A stretch of DNA of 64,000 nucleotides from Calothrix sp. NIES-4101 (lineage in GTDB: Bacteria > Cyanobacteriota > Cyanobacteriia > Cyanobacteriales > Nostocaceae): assembly GCA_004296455.1 (NCBI GenBank), contig AP018280.1, positions 6,994,794-7,058,793 of the forward strand, in the 5' to 3' direction. Under the pieces are notes generated by a model. It saw only the letters and a list, made by a program, of their open reading frames with translations. It searched no databases and was not told the DNA's origin. The position numbers and the translations under genes are program-made. Below, piece after piece: positions 17,960-28,194 of this stretch; position 1 is the stretch's first letter, and each line of letters opens with the position of its first letter.

Positions 17960-19534
17960 CTAATTGTTACTGCTACCAAGGACAAATAAACTGAGGAGAG
18001 TGCCGCCATTCCAAATGCTGTGAAGTAGCATTGGAGCAAGAAGATTACGGCTTCTGGTATAGACTACACCCAACACGATTCCTAGAGAAAATAGGGGTAA
18101 AATTTCTGACAAGCTCAGATGCGCGATCGCAAAAATGAAAGCGCTGAGGAGAATCGCACCCCAAACCGGCATGTAGCGGGTACAGGAAGGGAGTAGAAAG
18201 CCGCGAAACAGGAATTCCTCAAATAGAGGAGCAGCAATAGCAGCTGTAGTAAAAAATATACCTAGTGTGACAGAATCTTGTCCTGCAAGTGCAAGTTCGA
18301 GTAGGGGGTTACTTCCTCCTTGTCCTTGCCAAATTTGTTGATTGATTAACGACACCAGCAGGACGATGGGCAAGGCGACGCAGTAACCGCCCAAACCCCA
18401 GAGAATCCATTTACCACCGAGACGGAAGCGGAACCAGTCTTCGGATAGGGGGAAAAAGGGCTTCACTGAGATATATAGAACAGAGATGGCGGCGATCGCC
18501 ATGAGAACGTAACTGAGTAAAATATATAAAGCTTGAATGCGAATATTGCTATTAGCGGGAGGAAGGGGCAGCAATCCAATGAGCAAGGGCACTACCAGCT
18601 GCGCCATCAAGAAGAAACCACCCACAAAAACCAGTAAAATTGTTTCCACGTCCCAAGGTGTTGACCATTTTAGCTGGCTATTCTGCCCTAATATGGACTG
18701 TTTACCTTTGAGTAAGCGTTGAGCGATCGCAAAAATCAATAATCCGAAGCCAACTAGTACAGTTAAATTGGGTAGAACCCCAACAACTGCGAGTTTGATG
18801 GCAGCTTGTTCGGCTATCTTCTGCTGCGAAGAATTGAGTGTTGCGAGGGCATCATCTCGTTGTTGAAGTCGATAAAGTTGAGATAGGGCTGTATATCGAT
18901 ACCAACCGTTGAGATTAGCTGTGGTAAGTTCAGATGCATTGGGTAAGAGACGGGGGGAACTAGCCCAAATTCCGGTTAAAACGCGGGCAGTTTGCTGTAA
19001 ATCAGGATTAACTAGGTTTTGTTGGGTGACTTCATCCCAAGTTTTGATTGCTAAGTCTGTTTTTTGTTGTTTTGCTTGGAGAATTCCCAAACGTAAATCG
19101 ACTTCTGCTAAGTTTTTTTGTTGTTCTCGGAGAGATTTTAATAAAAGTTGTTTTTGGTTTTGGGCAACATTGTTGGTTGCAGATAGCGTACTCTCTTGGG
19201 TACCAATTTGAGTATTAACAGGCTGTTCTTGAAGTTTTGTGAGGCGAGTATTGGTTTTTTCTAAAGCTGCTTTTGCTGACTTTTGGGCTGCTTCATATTC
19301 TGTAGTGGCGTTTTCTATTGGTTTTGCCCCTAAAATTGCATCCTTTGCACCTTGATAATTCTGATCTGAAGTCTCTTCTGGTGCCCAAGTAGAAGCTTGC
19401 AATATCATATCGGTTTGATAGAGTTCCAAGCGACTTTTAAACTGAGGTTCTTGCCAACTGCGGATTAAGGCTGAGGCTGCCAATAAGACAGCTACAACCG
19501 TTAATAAGATTACTACTAATCGCTTGAAAGTCAT
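17960..19534 (-). CDS. CPBP-family intramembrane glutamic endopeptidase with long N-terminal region
   Basis: 524 residues. After an N-terminal membrane anchor (LVVILLTVVAVLLAASAL) comes a periplasmic, coiled-coil and helical region to about residue 240 (KSAKAALEKTNTRLTKLQEQ, LREQQKNLAEVDLRL). Several helices follow, and then the CPBP/Abi core: EEFLFRGFLLP (motif 1 EExxxR), FAIAHLS (motif 2) and HSIWNGGTLL (motif 3). Relatives process prenylated proteins (Rce1) or act in bacteriocin immunity, and many cyanobacterial members are uncharacterised. The long helical sensor-like N-terminal part is the notable feature. Confidence 0.88.
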   Translation of the reverse strand: MTFKRLVVILLTVVAVLLAASALIRSWQEPQFKSRLELYQTDMILQASTWAPEETSDQNYQGAKDAILGAKPIENATTEYEAAQKSAKAALEKTNTRLTKLQEQPVNTQIGTQESTLSATNNVAQNQKQLLLKSLREQQKNLAEVDLRLGILQAKQQKTDLAIKTWDEVTQQNLVNPDLQQTARVLTGIWASSPRLLPNASELTTANLNGWYRYTALSQLYRLQQRDDALATLNSSQQKIAEQAAIKLAVVGVLPNLTVLVGFGLLIFAIAQRLLKGKQSILGQNSQLKWSTPWDVETILLVFVGGFFLMAQLVVPLLIGLLPLPPANSNIRIQALYILLSYVLMAIAAISVLYISVKPFFPLSEDWFRFRLGGKWILWGLGGYCVALPIVLLVSLINQQIWQGQGGSNPLLELALAGQDSVTLGIFFTTAAIAAPLFEEFLFRGFLLPSCTRYMPVWGAILLSAFIFAIAHLSLSEILPLFSLGIVLGVVYTRSRNLLAPMLLHSIWNGGTLLSLFVLGSSNN

Positions 19535-19765
19535 CTTTACCTCTTTACCTTAAATAAACAAAAAATTAAATTATTTAGCTAGTATTTATTTACATAATTT
19601 AGCTAATTTTAGGATGCAAATTTTATCTTCAGTCACCCAGCAACTTTGATTACAGAATACTTGGGAATTATCACTGCGCGATAAATATAACCATCCTCTG
19701 AAAATTCTGTCGCCAAAAATATCGTCAAAATATATATAAATGTGGAATCAAGCAGGTAAAACTAG

Positions 19766-21121
19766 ATGACGACTATGGTTAGCTTACCAGAAGGTTCTAG
19801 AAAAGCATCTTTGCAGCGATTGTTAAAGTTGATTTTCCAGCCAATTCAGTACATGGAAGACAATGCGAAGAATTATGGCGATACCTTTACTTTGTTCAAT
19901 AAAAGCGGTAATCACTTAGTTTATTTTTGTAGTCCTCAAGCCTTGCAACAGATATATACTGCCGATCCGAGCTATTTTGATGCCGGGAGATCGAATCGGG
20001 GTTTAGGGTTTCTGGTGGGGGCAAATTCACTAATTGTTTTGGATGGCGATCGCCATTCGCAACAGCGTCAGCTACTGACTCCTCCATTTCATGGCGATCG
20101 AATGCGGACTTATGGGGATACAATTCGCGAAATTACTCAGCAAGTTATGGAGGAGTGGGAAGTTGGTAAACCTTTTAACATTCGTTCATCAATGCAAGAG
20201 GTTTCTTTGCGGGTGATTCTGCGAGTGGTTTTTGGTTTAGATGCCGGAGAAAACTTAGAGAATCTCCGAAACTTACTGAGTTCTCTTTTAGATTTTATTA
20301 GTTATCCACTAATGTCTACTTCCTTATTTTTTCGCTTCCTGCAAAAAGATTTGGGAGCTTGGAGTCCGTGGGGTTGGGTAATCAATCAAATTCAGCAAAT
20401 TGATGAGTTAATTTATGCTTTGATTGCTGAAAGAAAAACAGAAGACTATCAAAATCGCCAAGATATTTTGAGTTTAATGATGACTGCACGTTACGATGAT
20501 GGGCAGGGAATGTCTGATGTTGAATTACGCGATGAATTAATTACTTTATTGTTAGCTGGTCATGAAACTACTGCATCAGCTTTGACATGGGCTTTTTACT
20601 GGATTGACTATTTACCTGAAGTCCGCGAAAATTTGTTAACTGAGCTTAATTCTGTTGATAAAAATTTACAACTCAGTAATATCGCCAAGCTGCCTTACCT
20701 GACAGCAGTGTGTCAAGAAACCCTACGAATTTATCCAATTATAATGACGAGTTTTCCCAGAGTGGTGAAAAAGCCAATTGAAATTGTTGGTTATAACTTA
20801 CCTGTGGGAACAGTAATTATACCCGGAATTTATATTGCCCATCATCGCGAAGAAGTATATCCCGAAGCTGATAAATTTAAGCCGGAAAGATTTTTAGAAA
20901 GGCAATTTTCTGCCTATGAATATTTACCCTTTGGTGGTGGAAACCGCCGTTGTATTGGATTAGCTTTTGCGATGTATGAAATGAAAATTGTCTTAGCAAC
21001 AGTTTTATCTAAATATCAAGTTTCACTTGTGAATAAGCGTCCACTTAAACCAGTACGTCGTGGTTTGACAGTTGCCACACCGGGAAGCATGAAAATGGTT
21101 GCAAAACATCATCTTCAATAA
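19766..21121 (+). CDS. Cytochrome P450 (CYP110-like)
   Basis: 451 residues, soluble, haem-thiolate monooxygenase. Visible elements: I-helix oxygen-binding motif AGHETTAS starting at A264, K-helix ETLR (E318-R321), PERF motif, and the haem loop FGGGNRRCIG with cysteine ligand C396. The N-terminus lacks a membrane anchor. In overall look it resembles the cyanobacterial CYP110 family, some members of which oxidise fatty acids or terpenes, but its substrate cannot be read here. It has no terpene cyclase or ferredoxin next to it, and is transcribed toward the coiled-coil genes. Confidence 0.93.
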   Translation: MTTMVSLPEGSRKASLQRLLKLIFQPIQYMEDNAKNYGDTFTLFNKSGNHLVYFCSPQALQQIYTADPSYFDAGRSNRGLGFLVGANSLIVLDGDRHSQQRQLLTPPFHGDRMRTYGDTIREITQQVMEEWEVGKPFNIRSSMQEVSLRVILRVVFGLDAGENLENLRNLLSSLLDFISYPLMSTSLFFRFLQKDLGAWSPWGWVINQIQQIDELIYALIAERKTEDYQNRQDILSLMMTARYDDGQGMSDVELRDELITLLLAGHETTASALTWAFYWIDYLPEVRENLLTELNSVDKNLQLSNIAKLPYLTAVCQETLRIYPIIMTSFPRVVKKPIEIVGYNLPVGTVIIPGIYIAHHREEVYPEADKFKPERFLERQFSAYEYLPFGGGNRRCIGLAFAMYEMKIVLATVLSKYQVSLVNKRPLKPVRRGLTVATPGSMKMVAKHHLQ

Positions 21122-21148
21122 ATGGTTTTGAATAATTATTGAAATTAA

Positions 21149-21179
21149 ATATCCCCAAATGTTAATCAATCGGGGATAT
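21149..21179. terminator. Bidirectional terminator between convergent genes
   Basis: ATATCCCC pairs with GGGGATAT across a 15-base loop, flanked by A/T-rich sequence, midway between the P450 stop and the coiled-coil gene stop. Confidence 0.55.
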
Positions 21180-21212
21180 CTAATCATTTAAAGTTAAGTT
21201 CAAGATACAGAT

Positions 21213-22319
21213 TTACTTGTTTTTCATCGGACTTTTAGCTTGTTCTAAAGCGATTTCTTTAATTGCTTGATATGAGTTTACATTTGCCGAACCTTCAATC
21301 GCCTTAACAGCTAAATCCTGCACCTGTTTCAATGCAGATTCCAGTTGATTAGAAAGATTCATAATTCGCGTTTCTTGGTTAGATATAGTTTGTTCTAAAG
21401 ATTGCGATCGCTGTTCATAAAATCTTTTTTGCCCATCAACTTCTTTGGCAAGTAAATCTGATTTTACTTTTGCTTGGTAATATGCAATTCCTTTACCTTC
21501 TTCAGTTGCTTTTTTCAGAGCAGCTTCTTTTTCTTTCGGGAAAACTTCTACTTTTGCTTTATATTCTTCAAATTGTTGTTCACGTTCAGAAATAGTTTTT
21601 TCTCGTTCAGACCAATTTTTCTCGGTTTCCAATTGCAAGTCATTTAATTCTTTATATAAACCCTTTTGCTGTTGCTCATACTCATCTCGACTGAGTTGAC
21701 GCTGAAGCTCTAAATCATATAAGTAATCAACATTTTCACGCTGACGAGTTTTTGAGAGATTTTCATTACGTTCTTTGATAAATAACTTATGTTCTTCTTG
21801 TTCTTTGCGCCAAGAATCACGTTCCTCTTGAATTTGCTGCGAAAGAGTTTCTAAAATTTGACTATACTCTTCTTGATAAGTTTTAGAATTATCTTCATAA
21901 GTTTGGATCAGATTATCCAAACTATCTTCTTGAACTTCGAGATTATGTAATTCTTGTAATTGTTGAGTTGCCTCTTCCACAGATTGTTTAATATCTGCTA
22001 ATTTAGAGGCTCTAGTTGTTAACAGTTCTGATAATTCATTAGCAGCACTACCAAAACCTAACTGAATTTTCACTAAGTTGTCGATAGTATAGTTCATCTT
22101 TTGCTGAATACTTACTGAAGAATTCATAGTTGTTATCTCAGCTATTTTTTTTTCTTTAGTTGTGGAATTAGAGGTAGAACTTAGACTTGAATCTACTTTA
22201 TTTTGCTTGATAGTTTGGTCTAATTGTGATTTTAGTGCAGCTTTTTCCTTCGCTAATTCTTCATAAGCTTGCAGAATTTCAACTTTAGTATTTTTGTCAG
22301 TTGGTTTCTTTGTCGGCAT
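21213..22319 (-). CDS. Coiled-coil protein, paralogue of the next gene
   Basis: About 368 residues from the ATG at 22319, chosen because AGGAG lies at the right distance upstream. An upstream in-frame start would add 17 residues without such a site. After a basic head (MPTKKPTDKN) nearly the whole chain is charged heptad-rich helix: KNTKVEILQAYEELAKEKAAL, then LVKIQLGFGSAANELSELLTTRASKLADI, then long Glu/Gln/Lys-rich segments. No catalytic domain, signal or membrane helix is seen. It shares an ordered set of blocks with the 22412-23392 product (SAANELSELL versus SIVNSLSEKL, KNWSEREK versus KNWAEREK, then EYKAKVEVFP versus EYQKKVAAFP), so the pair arose by tandem duplication. A filament-forming or scaffold role is conceivable. 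Confidence 0.82.
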   Translation of the reverse strand: MPTKKPTDKNTKVEILQAYEELAKEKAALKSQLDQTIKQNKVDSSLSSTSNSTTKEKKIAEITTMNSSVSIQQKMNYTIDNLVKIQLGFGSAANELSELLTTRASKLADIKQSVEEATQQLQELHNLEVQEDSLDNLIQTYEDNSKTYQEEYSQILETLSQQIQEERDSWRKEQEEHKLFIKERNENLSKTRQRENVDYLYDLELQRQLSRDEYEQQQKGLYKELNDLQLETEKNWSEREKTISEREQQFEEYKAKVEVFPKEKEAALKKATEEGKGIAYYQAKVKSDLLAKEVDGQKRFYEQRSQSLEQTISNQETRIMNLSNQLESALKQVQDLAVKAIEGSANVNSYQAIKEIALEQAKSPMKNK

Positions 22320-22411
22320 AATCTCACTCCTGAGGGAAAGAAAAAGGGCAAATGAGAAATAGTTAATCAATAAACTTTAATAAGTCTAATCAGTCAACAG
22401 TTAATAATTAA

Positions 22412-23392
22412 CTATTTACTGGCACCATCAAACGCACGCATTGCTAAATCTTGTGCCTGTTTTAAAGTTGCTTGTAGCTGGACTGTAATACTTTCGATTT
22501 GTTCAGTTTGCTTTTGAATTGTCTCTTCCAATGATTTAATTTTTAACTCGTAGCTTTGTTTAGTTGCTTCCCACTCTTTATCAAATAAATCAGCTTCTAT
22601 TTTTGCTTTTTGACTTGTTTCTTTAATTGCTTCCTCACGTGCTTTCTTCACAGCTTCTTCTAATTCTGCCGGGAAAGCTGCAACTTTTTTCTGATATTCT
22701 GCGAATAGCGGCTGGTTCCCTTTTAAAACCTTCTCGCGTTCTGCCCAATTTTTTTCTTTTTCTTGTGTCTTCTCTAGTAAGTCACGTTCTAAATTCCGCT
22801 TTTTGGCTTCGTAAGCATCAGAATTAATCTTACGGGTATTTTCTAACTTATATGCATACTCTTCATTTTCTTGCTGGCGTTGCTTAATTTGCAACTCGTT
22901 GTCTGCTTGTAATGCTTCGTCAAATCGTACTTGTTCTTTTTGCCAATCTTTACGAGTTTGTAAAATTTCTTTTTCTAATATTTCCCTTTTACTACCCGTA
23001 TCTTGTTCCAGGTTTTTTAATTTCTCTTGATGTTCTTGTGTTAGGACATCAATAGCATCGGCAACTATTCGGATTTGTTGGAGTTCTTGCAAATATACAG
23101 TTTCTACTTCTATTGCTCGATTGAGTTCATCTAGCTTTGAGTTTTCTTTTGCTAATTTCTCAGACAGCGAATTGACAATGCTGCCAAATTCCAACTGTAA
23201 ATCCGCCAAGCTTTTGACGATGCTATCAACTGTATAAGTTGAAGCTGTTTCCAGTATTTCCTTATTTTTTGCTTTTTCCGCAACTTCAAGTTTCGTTGCA
23301 ATCTTGGATTCAATGTTCTTTCGTTCGGTTAATATCTGCTGAAATGCTTGCATTAATTGCTGTTTGCTATCCTTACTCGCAACTATGCTCAT
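22412..23392 (-). CDS. Coiled-coil protein, first of a tandem pair
   Basis: 326 residues from the second ATG (23392). AGGGAG lies eight bases before it, whereas the first ATG (23398) is only two bases from it. Almost entirely predicted coiled coil: QLMQAFQQILTERKNIESKI, SLADLQLEFGSIVNSLSEKLAKENSKLDEL, and a conserved block KNWAEREKVLKGNQPLFAEYQKKVAAFPAELEEAVKKAREEA. The C-terminus (TLKQAQDLAMRAFDGA) parallels TLKQVQDLAVKAIEGS-like sequence of its paralogue. About 90 bases separate the two genes, so one operon is likely. Function unknown. Confidence 0.82.
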   Translation of the reverse strand: MSIVASKDSKQQLMQAFQQILTERKNIESKIATKLEVAEKAKNKEILETASTYTVDSIVKSLADLQLEFGSIVNSLSEKLAKENSKLDELNRAIEVETVYLQELQQIRIVADAIDVLTQEHQEKLKNLEQDTGSKREILEKEILQTRKDWQKEQVRFDEALQADNELQIKQRQQENEEYAYKLENTRKINSDAYEAKKRNLERDLLEKTQEKEKNWAEREKVLKGNQPLFAEYQKKVAAFPAELEEAVKKAREEAIKETSQKAKIEADLFDKEWEATKQSYELKIKSLEETIQKQTEQIESITVQLQATLKQAQDLAMRAFDGASK

Positions 23393-23398
23393 ATCCAT

Positions 23399-23951
23399 AA
23401 CTCCCTGGATTGCAATGATTTTTAATTAATTAGCTAATTCAAGTCGCTAACAAGGTACATCAAGAGGCACCTGTACATCTACCAGGCTAGCCTTGAAGCA
23501 TATGTTTTAAATGCAGTGAAAATGCTGAAAATAGTACCGTCTCGACAAGGGAAACTATCTTTGCTTTATTTTTTAGTACTTTTGTACCATGATTTTAGCT
23601 GAGGAAATTTACTCTTGTCAAGAAGAAATTCAGGAATGAGATAAACAATTACACTTATAAAATTTTTGGTTATACAGATAGGCAAATTCTAAATTAAATG
23701 CAAATTATTTAATCTAACTGCACGGAGAGTTGATAATCTAAAGATATCTTGCACATCTCCGTATATACTGAGACCAAGTAAAGATTTGAGTGATAAAGCT
23801 ACATTATTTTTTGGTTTTTATCGCTAAATATCAGATAATTTCGCTTGAATACTGAGTGCTTAAAATCCATCAAATTTTCTTGGTACAAGATATGAGATAA
23901 TCGCAATAGATATAGATACAGTTGAAAACCCTTATTTTGTAATCTTGATCG
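23399..23951. other. Divergent promoter spacer between the coiled-coil operon and sphR
   Basis: About 550 bases, AT-rich. No PHO-box-like TTAACC pair, open frame or repeat is seen. It must hold promoters for both directions. Confidence 0.45.
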
Positions 23952-24707
23952 ATGTATACCACCAATGAATTGACAAAATATCCTCCGGCATCGGAGTTCG
24001 GTCAAATCAACCGCATTTTAGTAGTCGAAGACGAAGATCTGATAAGGGAGATGTTGGTATTGGCATTGGAAGGAGAAGGTTACGAGGTAGTAGCAGCAGT
24101 TGATGGGCGTGTTGCGGTCGAGAATTTAAAAAGTAGCGAAGCTAATTCAGGGGAATCAAATTTTGATTTAGTGATCTTGGATTTGATGCTCCCCCAAATC
24201 AATGGTTTGGATATATGCCGTTTATTGCGTCATCAAGGCAATCCAGTACCGATTTTGATGTTGAGTGCCAAGGGTAGCGAAACCGATCGCGTTTTGGGTT
24301 TGGAAGTTGGAGCGGATGATTATCTAACAAAGCCTTTTAGTGTTCGAGAATTGGTGGCTAGATGTCGGGCGTTACTGCGTCGTCAGAGATTAAGTGCCTC
24401 AGTACCAGCACCAGTTTTACAGTACAAGGATGTGACTGTATACCCTCAAGAATGTCGGGTGTTGGTTCGGGGAGAGCAGGTAAATTTGTCGCCGAAGGAA
24501 TTTCGCCTGTTAGAGTTATTTATGAGCTACACACGGCGAGTTTGGTCACGAGAACAGTTACTAGACCAAGTTTGGGGGGCTGATTTTGTAGGCGATAGCA
24601 AAACAGTGGATGTACATATTCGCTGGTTGCGGGAAAAATTGGAGAGAGACCCCAGCCATCCAGAATATATTGTGACTGTGCGGGGATTTGGCTATCGGTT
24701 TGGATAG
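23952..24707 (+). CDS. sphR: Phosphate-regulon response regulator (OmpR/PhoB family)
   Basis: 251 residues. The receiver domain is at about 20-135: acidic pocket VEDED, phospho-acceptor aspartate D77 in VILDLMLPQ, a Ser in LMLSAKGSE and the lysine in DDYLTKPFS. The winged-helix DNA-binding domain follows (VNLSPKEFRLLELF, SREQLLDQVWG, VDVHIRWLREKLE, RGFGYRFG). Next come a PAS/HisKA kinase and phoU, the arrangement of the cyanobacterial sphS-sphR phosphate-starvation system, which justifies the name. It should bind PHO boxes made of TTAACC repeats. Confidence 0.9.
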   Translation: MYTTNELTKYPPASEFGQINRILVVEDEDLIREMLVLALEGEGYEVVAAVDGRVAVENLKSSEANSGESNFDLVILDLMLPQINGLDICRLLRHQGNPVPILMLSAKGSETDRVLGLEVGADDYLTKPFSVRELVARCRALLRRQRLSASVPAPVLQYKDVTVYPQECRVLVRGEQVNLSPKEFRLLELFMSYTRRVWSREQLLDQVWGADFVGDSKTVDVHIRWLREKLERDPSHPEYIVTVRGFGYRFG

Positions 24708-24809
24708 TTTTGATAGTTTGGTTTGAATATTATGTGACTTTTAACTAGCTATCGCTGGTAATAGTTGTTAGTTTAATTTGATAAAGCAGCTAACGACTAG
24801 TGATGTTTA

Positions 24810-26192
24810 ATGTTTGTATTGGGTTTTTCTTTGGGATTAATCTTTGGTGTTGGGTTTTGGGTATGGCAGCAGTATCAGCTAAACCGTTATTTGGCACAGA
24901 TGTTGCAACCTCTAACTACTCGATCGCCTTTATCGCCTTTAAGTGTCTCATTACCTTTGATTCCGCGTCTACGTGATGAAATTGCTTTGGTTAAGTACCA
25001 AAGACAGTTTTTGCAGCAGCAATTACAAACTTATCAAGATTTATTGAAATTTGCTCCAATTGGCTATCTTCAGGTAGATGACGAAAATCAACTACTGTGG
25101 TGTAACGAACAAGCAAGGGCAATGTTGTACTTGGAACGCTGGCAACCGGGACAAGTACGTTTGCTGTTGGAATTGGTACGCTCATACGAACTTGATCGCT
25201 TAATTGAACTAACTCGCGATCGCGCCGCACAGCAAATTAAGGAATGGGAGTTCCATCCCTCTTGCGAAAGTCCTCAGGCTGTAATTGACGTAAAACCGAT
25301 AATTCTCCGAGCCACTAGCCTACCTTTATCACAGGGACAAGTGGGCGTATTTTTAGAAAATCGACAGCCATTACAAAATGCAATTTTAATGCGCGATCGC
25401 TCGTTTTCCGATTTGGCTCACGAACTGCGAACCCCACTCACTTCGATTCGTCTAGTAGTGGAAACCTTGCAAGACCGTTTAGACTCCCCCCTCAAAAGCT
25501 GGGTTGACCGTTTGATGTTGGAAGTTGACCGTCTGATTAATTTGGTTCAAAGTTGGTTAGACCTAACCCAACTGGAAAATAACCCAAAACTGCAACTGCA
25601 ACGCCAACCTGTAGATATAAAATCTTTAATTTATTCTGCTTGGGAAACCCTCGAACCATTAGCACAACGACAGCAAATCGATTTTTCCTACTCTGCACCA
25701 GAAAATATCTGCATTCAAGCCGACCCTTCAAGAATGTATGAAGTATTTGTAAATTTGCTTGACAATTGTATCAAGTATAGTAACTCCAATAATAAAATTC
25801 AGGTAGAAGTAAGAATTATTCCCGCCAAACTCAGCGCCAGTAAGATTCCTGAAAACTCCCGCGAACAAGCGCAAAAATATACCTCTTTTGGGGAGTCAAA
25901 GTTAGAAATTAATGTGATAGATTCGGGAGTGGGATTTTCGGAAACAGATTTACCCCATGTATTCGAGAGATTTTATCGCGGAGATACAGCCAGAACTCGT
26001 AAACCTGCGGAGGAAAATAGCCTCAACACAACAATCGTCGGTACTGGTTTAGGATTGGCGATCGTTCAACAAATTGTATTAGCACATGGTGGCTCAATTA
26101 AAGCAATGAATCACCCGAAAACTAAAGGAGCTTGGATGCAAATTGAATTACCAGAAGTGATGGCAAACTATCGAAGTCAAGACTATATTTAA
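24810..26192 (+). CDS. sphS: Phosphate-sensing histidine kinase
   Basis: 460 residues. The N-terminus begins with a single hydrophobic segment (FVLGFSLGLIFGVGFWVWQQY) as in SphS, which needs this region for function. A PAS domain follows at about 70-185 (LLKFAPIGYLQVDDENQLLWCNEQA). The dimerisation/phospho-acceptor helix has H204 in DLAHELRTPLTSIR, and the ATPase domain has N-box NLLDNCIKYS, G1 DSGVGF, F-box HVFERFYRGD and G2 GTGLGLAIVQQI. All catalytic motifs are intact. It is 102 bases after sphR and 30 bases before phoU, so an operon. Confidence 0.9.
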   Translation: MFVLGFSLGLIFGVGFWVWQQYQLNRYLAQMLQPLTTRSPLSPLSVSLPLIPRLRDEIALVKYQRQFLQQQLQTYQDLLKFAPIGYLQVDDENQLLWCNEQARAMLYLERWQPGQVRLLLELVRSYELDRLIELTRDRAAQQIKEWEFHPSCESPQAVIDVKPIILRATSLPLSQGQVGVFLENRQPLQNAILMRDRSFSDLAHELRTPLTSIRLVVETLQDRLDSPLKSWVDRLMLEVDRLINLVQSWLDLTQLENNPKLQLQRQPVDIKSLIYSAWETLEPLAQRQQIDFSYSAPENICIQADPSRMYEVFVNLLDNCIKYSNSNNKIQVEVRIIPAKLSASKIPENSREQAQKYTSFGESKLEINVIDSGVGFSETDLPHVFERFYRGDTARTRKPAEENSLNTTIVGTGLGLAIVQQIVLAHGGSIKAMNHPKTKGAWMQIELPEVMANYRSQDYI

Positions 26193-26222
26193 AAGTATCT
26201 TCATTATTTTAAGACTGGAAGA

Positions 26223-26891
26223 GTGAAAGCAATTCTTTATAATCACAATCCAGAATCATCCCAACTAATACGCGATATTCGCCGCTTAGAGCGAGATGTA
26301 CTGCGTATGGGTGCGTTAGTAGAAAAATCCTTTCGCCTGAGTCATCAAGCATTATTTGCGGGTGATTTAACAGCATCCAAAGAACTTCCCAAAATTGATC
26401 GGAAAATCGATCGCTTCTATAAGCAAATCGAGCTTGATTGCACCCTAATTTTGACACACCAATCACCAACAGAACGTGATTTACGCTGCTTAAGTGCTTT
26501 TATGCAACTAGTACGCGACTTAGAACGTATTGGTGACTATGCTGAAGATTTGGGTAACATTGCGGTGAAATTATTTTCCTATCCACCGCATCCACTGATG
26601 CCAGAAATTGCGATGATGTCCCACCATGCTCAAGCGATGCTAGCCACAAGCTTGGTGGCTTTAGCTGATTTAGATGAAGCCAACGGACGCAATATCAAAC
26701 AGTTAGACGATGCCGTCGATAATGCCTATGAACGAGTATATACTGCCTTAGCACAGCAGCGCGATGTGCCCGGTTTATTAGAACCTTTTCTGCTGTTAGG
26801 ACTAGCAATTCGTTGTTTGGAAAGAATGGCGGATCATGCTACAAATATTGGACAACGAGTAGCATATATTGTTACTGGGCAACGCTCCTAG
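26223..26891 (+). CDS. phoU: PhoU-family phosphate signalling protein
   Basis: 222 residues from a GTG preceded by GGAAGA. Two three-helix PhoU repeats are visible, each with the acidic metal-binding pattern: ERIGDYAEDLGNIA (residues near 100) and ERMADHATNIGQRV (near 200). PhoU couples the Pst transporter with the kinase and keeps the regulon off when phosphate is sufficient. Together with sphS and sphR it forms a sensor, regulator and negative modulator set. No pst genes occur in the window. A factor-independent terminator lies 111 bases downstream. Confidence 0.93.
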   Translation: MKAILYNHNPESSQLIRDIRRLERDVLRMGALVEKSFRLSHQALFAGDLTASKELPKIDRKIDRFYKQIELDCTLILTHQSPTERDLRCLSAFMQLVRDLERIGDYAEDLGNIAVKLFSYPPHPLMPEIAMMSHHAQAMLATSLVALADLDEANGRNIKQLDDAVDNAYERVYTALAQQRDVPGLLEPFLLLGLAIRCLERMADHATNIGQRVAYIVTGQRS

Positions 26892-27002
26892 TCACATTCG
26901 CGTAAGTTAACAATATTATTCAGTTAACAATTCCAACAAAAGCTTCAGTGTTGGTTCGGAACTTAATATCAAGATAGGATGATCAAAATCAAAGACTGTG
27001 AG

Positions 27003-27026
27003 GCAACATCAAGAGTTGCTTTTTTT
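27003..27026 (+). terminator. Terminator of the sphR-sphS-phoU operon
   Basis: GCAAC, seven-base loop, GTTGC, then seven T residues, 111 bases after the phoU stop. Confidence 0.75.
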
Positions 27027-28194
27027 ATGCTCTAATTCCCAGAGTCTCAATATAATATAGTTTCTCCAAAATCTGGTAACACATAAAATACATCTCCGTG
27101 TCTCTCCATCTGTGCGTCCCTTATGTTGGAGAATTGGTATCAGACCATTCATTTCCCTGTCTTCTTTCTATCTCCGTACCTGTTTGATTGTGGTGATTTC
27201 GGCAAACCTGGGATGAATCCTCATGCTTGTATTCCTTTGCCCATCAATTAAAATTTGGTTAAACAAAGCACATTTTATCAAAACCTTACCTGTTCTTAAA
27301 CTTGCTAGATTACAGTAGCGAAGGCAATCTTAAATTGTTTTCCTTAACACCTATGGCTCTAGTTTGATTCGTTGTGAGTAAATTAATCACAACATTCTTC
27401 TTCGCTAAGATTAAGTGAGTGAGGTTCAATACAGGGTTGTCTGTTAACAATAATTTCTGTAAATCCAAGGTTACATAAATTATTATTGACAGAATTTGTG
27501 TAGGAAATTTTCACCTACCATATTTACCCTAAATATATTTATGTAAAAATACATTTATATATAAATATATTGGTTTGTTATTATCACTTCACTCATAGTA
27601 AATTGGTGTTGGAGTTTTCGATTGATAGTGAAAAATGCTAAGTTATTTTTTAATTTCAATTAGAAACTGCAAAATTAGTTTATTCTCTAACGAAAAATTA
27701 GTGCCATTTTCTAGATACTATGGATAAGTAATATCTGTTAGTAAGTAATTTCAGGCTTACATCTGTTAAAAGAACTATTAAAAATTCTAAGGGAAAAATA
27801 TTTACTGTCATTATTAATAGATAGTTATTTTACGCAATTATTTGTATTGAATAGAACATGCCCAAATATTAAGTAGTTAAATGTATTAAATAAAACAGAC
27901 ATCAACCATGAAAACAAACAGAATGAGGTAAAATTTTCGGTAAGCAACACAAGCAAAGATACAAAAATATTAATATTTTTTTTTAGTTTTATTTAGTAAT
28001 CACAGCTATTTGATCATAATTTACCTTCTTGATGACTGTTTCTCAAGCCTGATCGTCAACTACAAGTAAAAACAACTCATAACTATTTAATCGGTGCTTA
28101 TTTACGTATTGCCTGATTAAATAACTCCAAGCAATTAGTCTTTAAGGTTACTGTCTGCAATGCTAACCTGTCCAACTTTAACTAGACCTCAAAC
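27027..28194. other. 1.2 kb non-coding region upstream of a Crp/Fnr gene
   Basis: Very AT-rich between about 27470 and 28000, with runs such as ATATATAAATATATTGG. No gene, tRNA or inverted-repeat element is recognised. It is long for one promoter, so a small RNA or remnant cannot be excluded. Confidence 0.5.
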
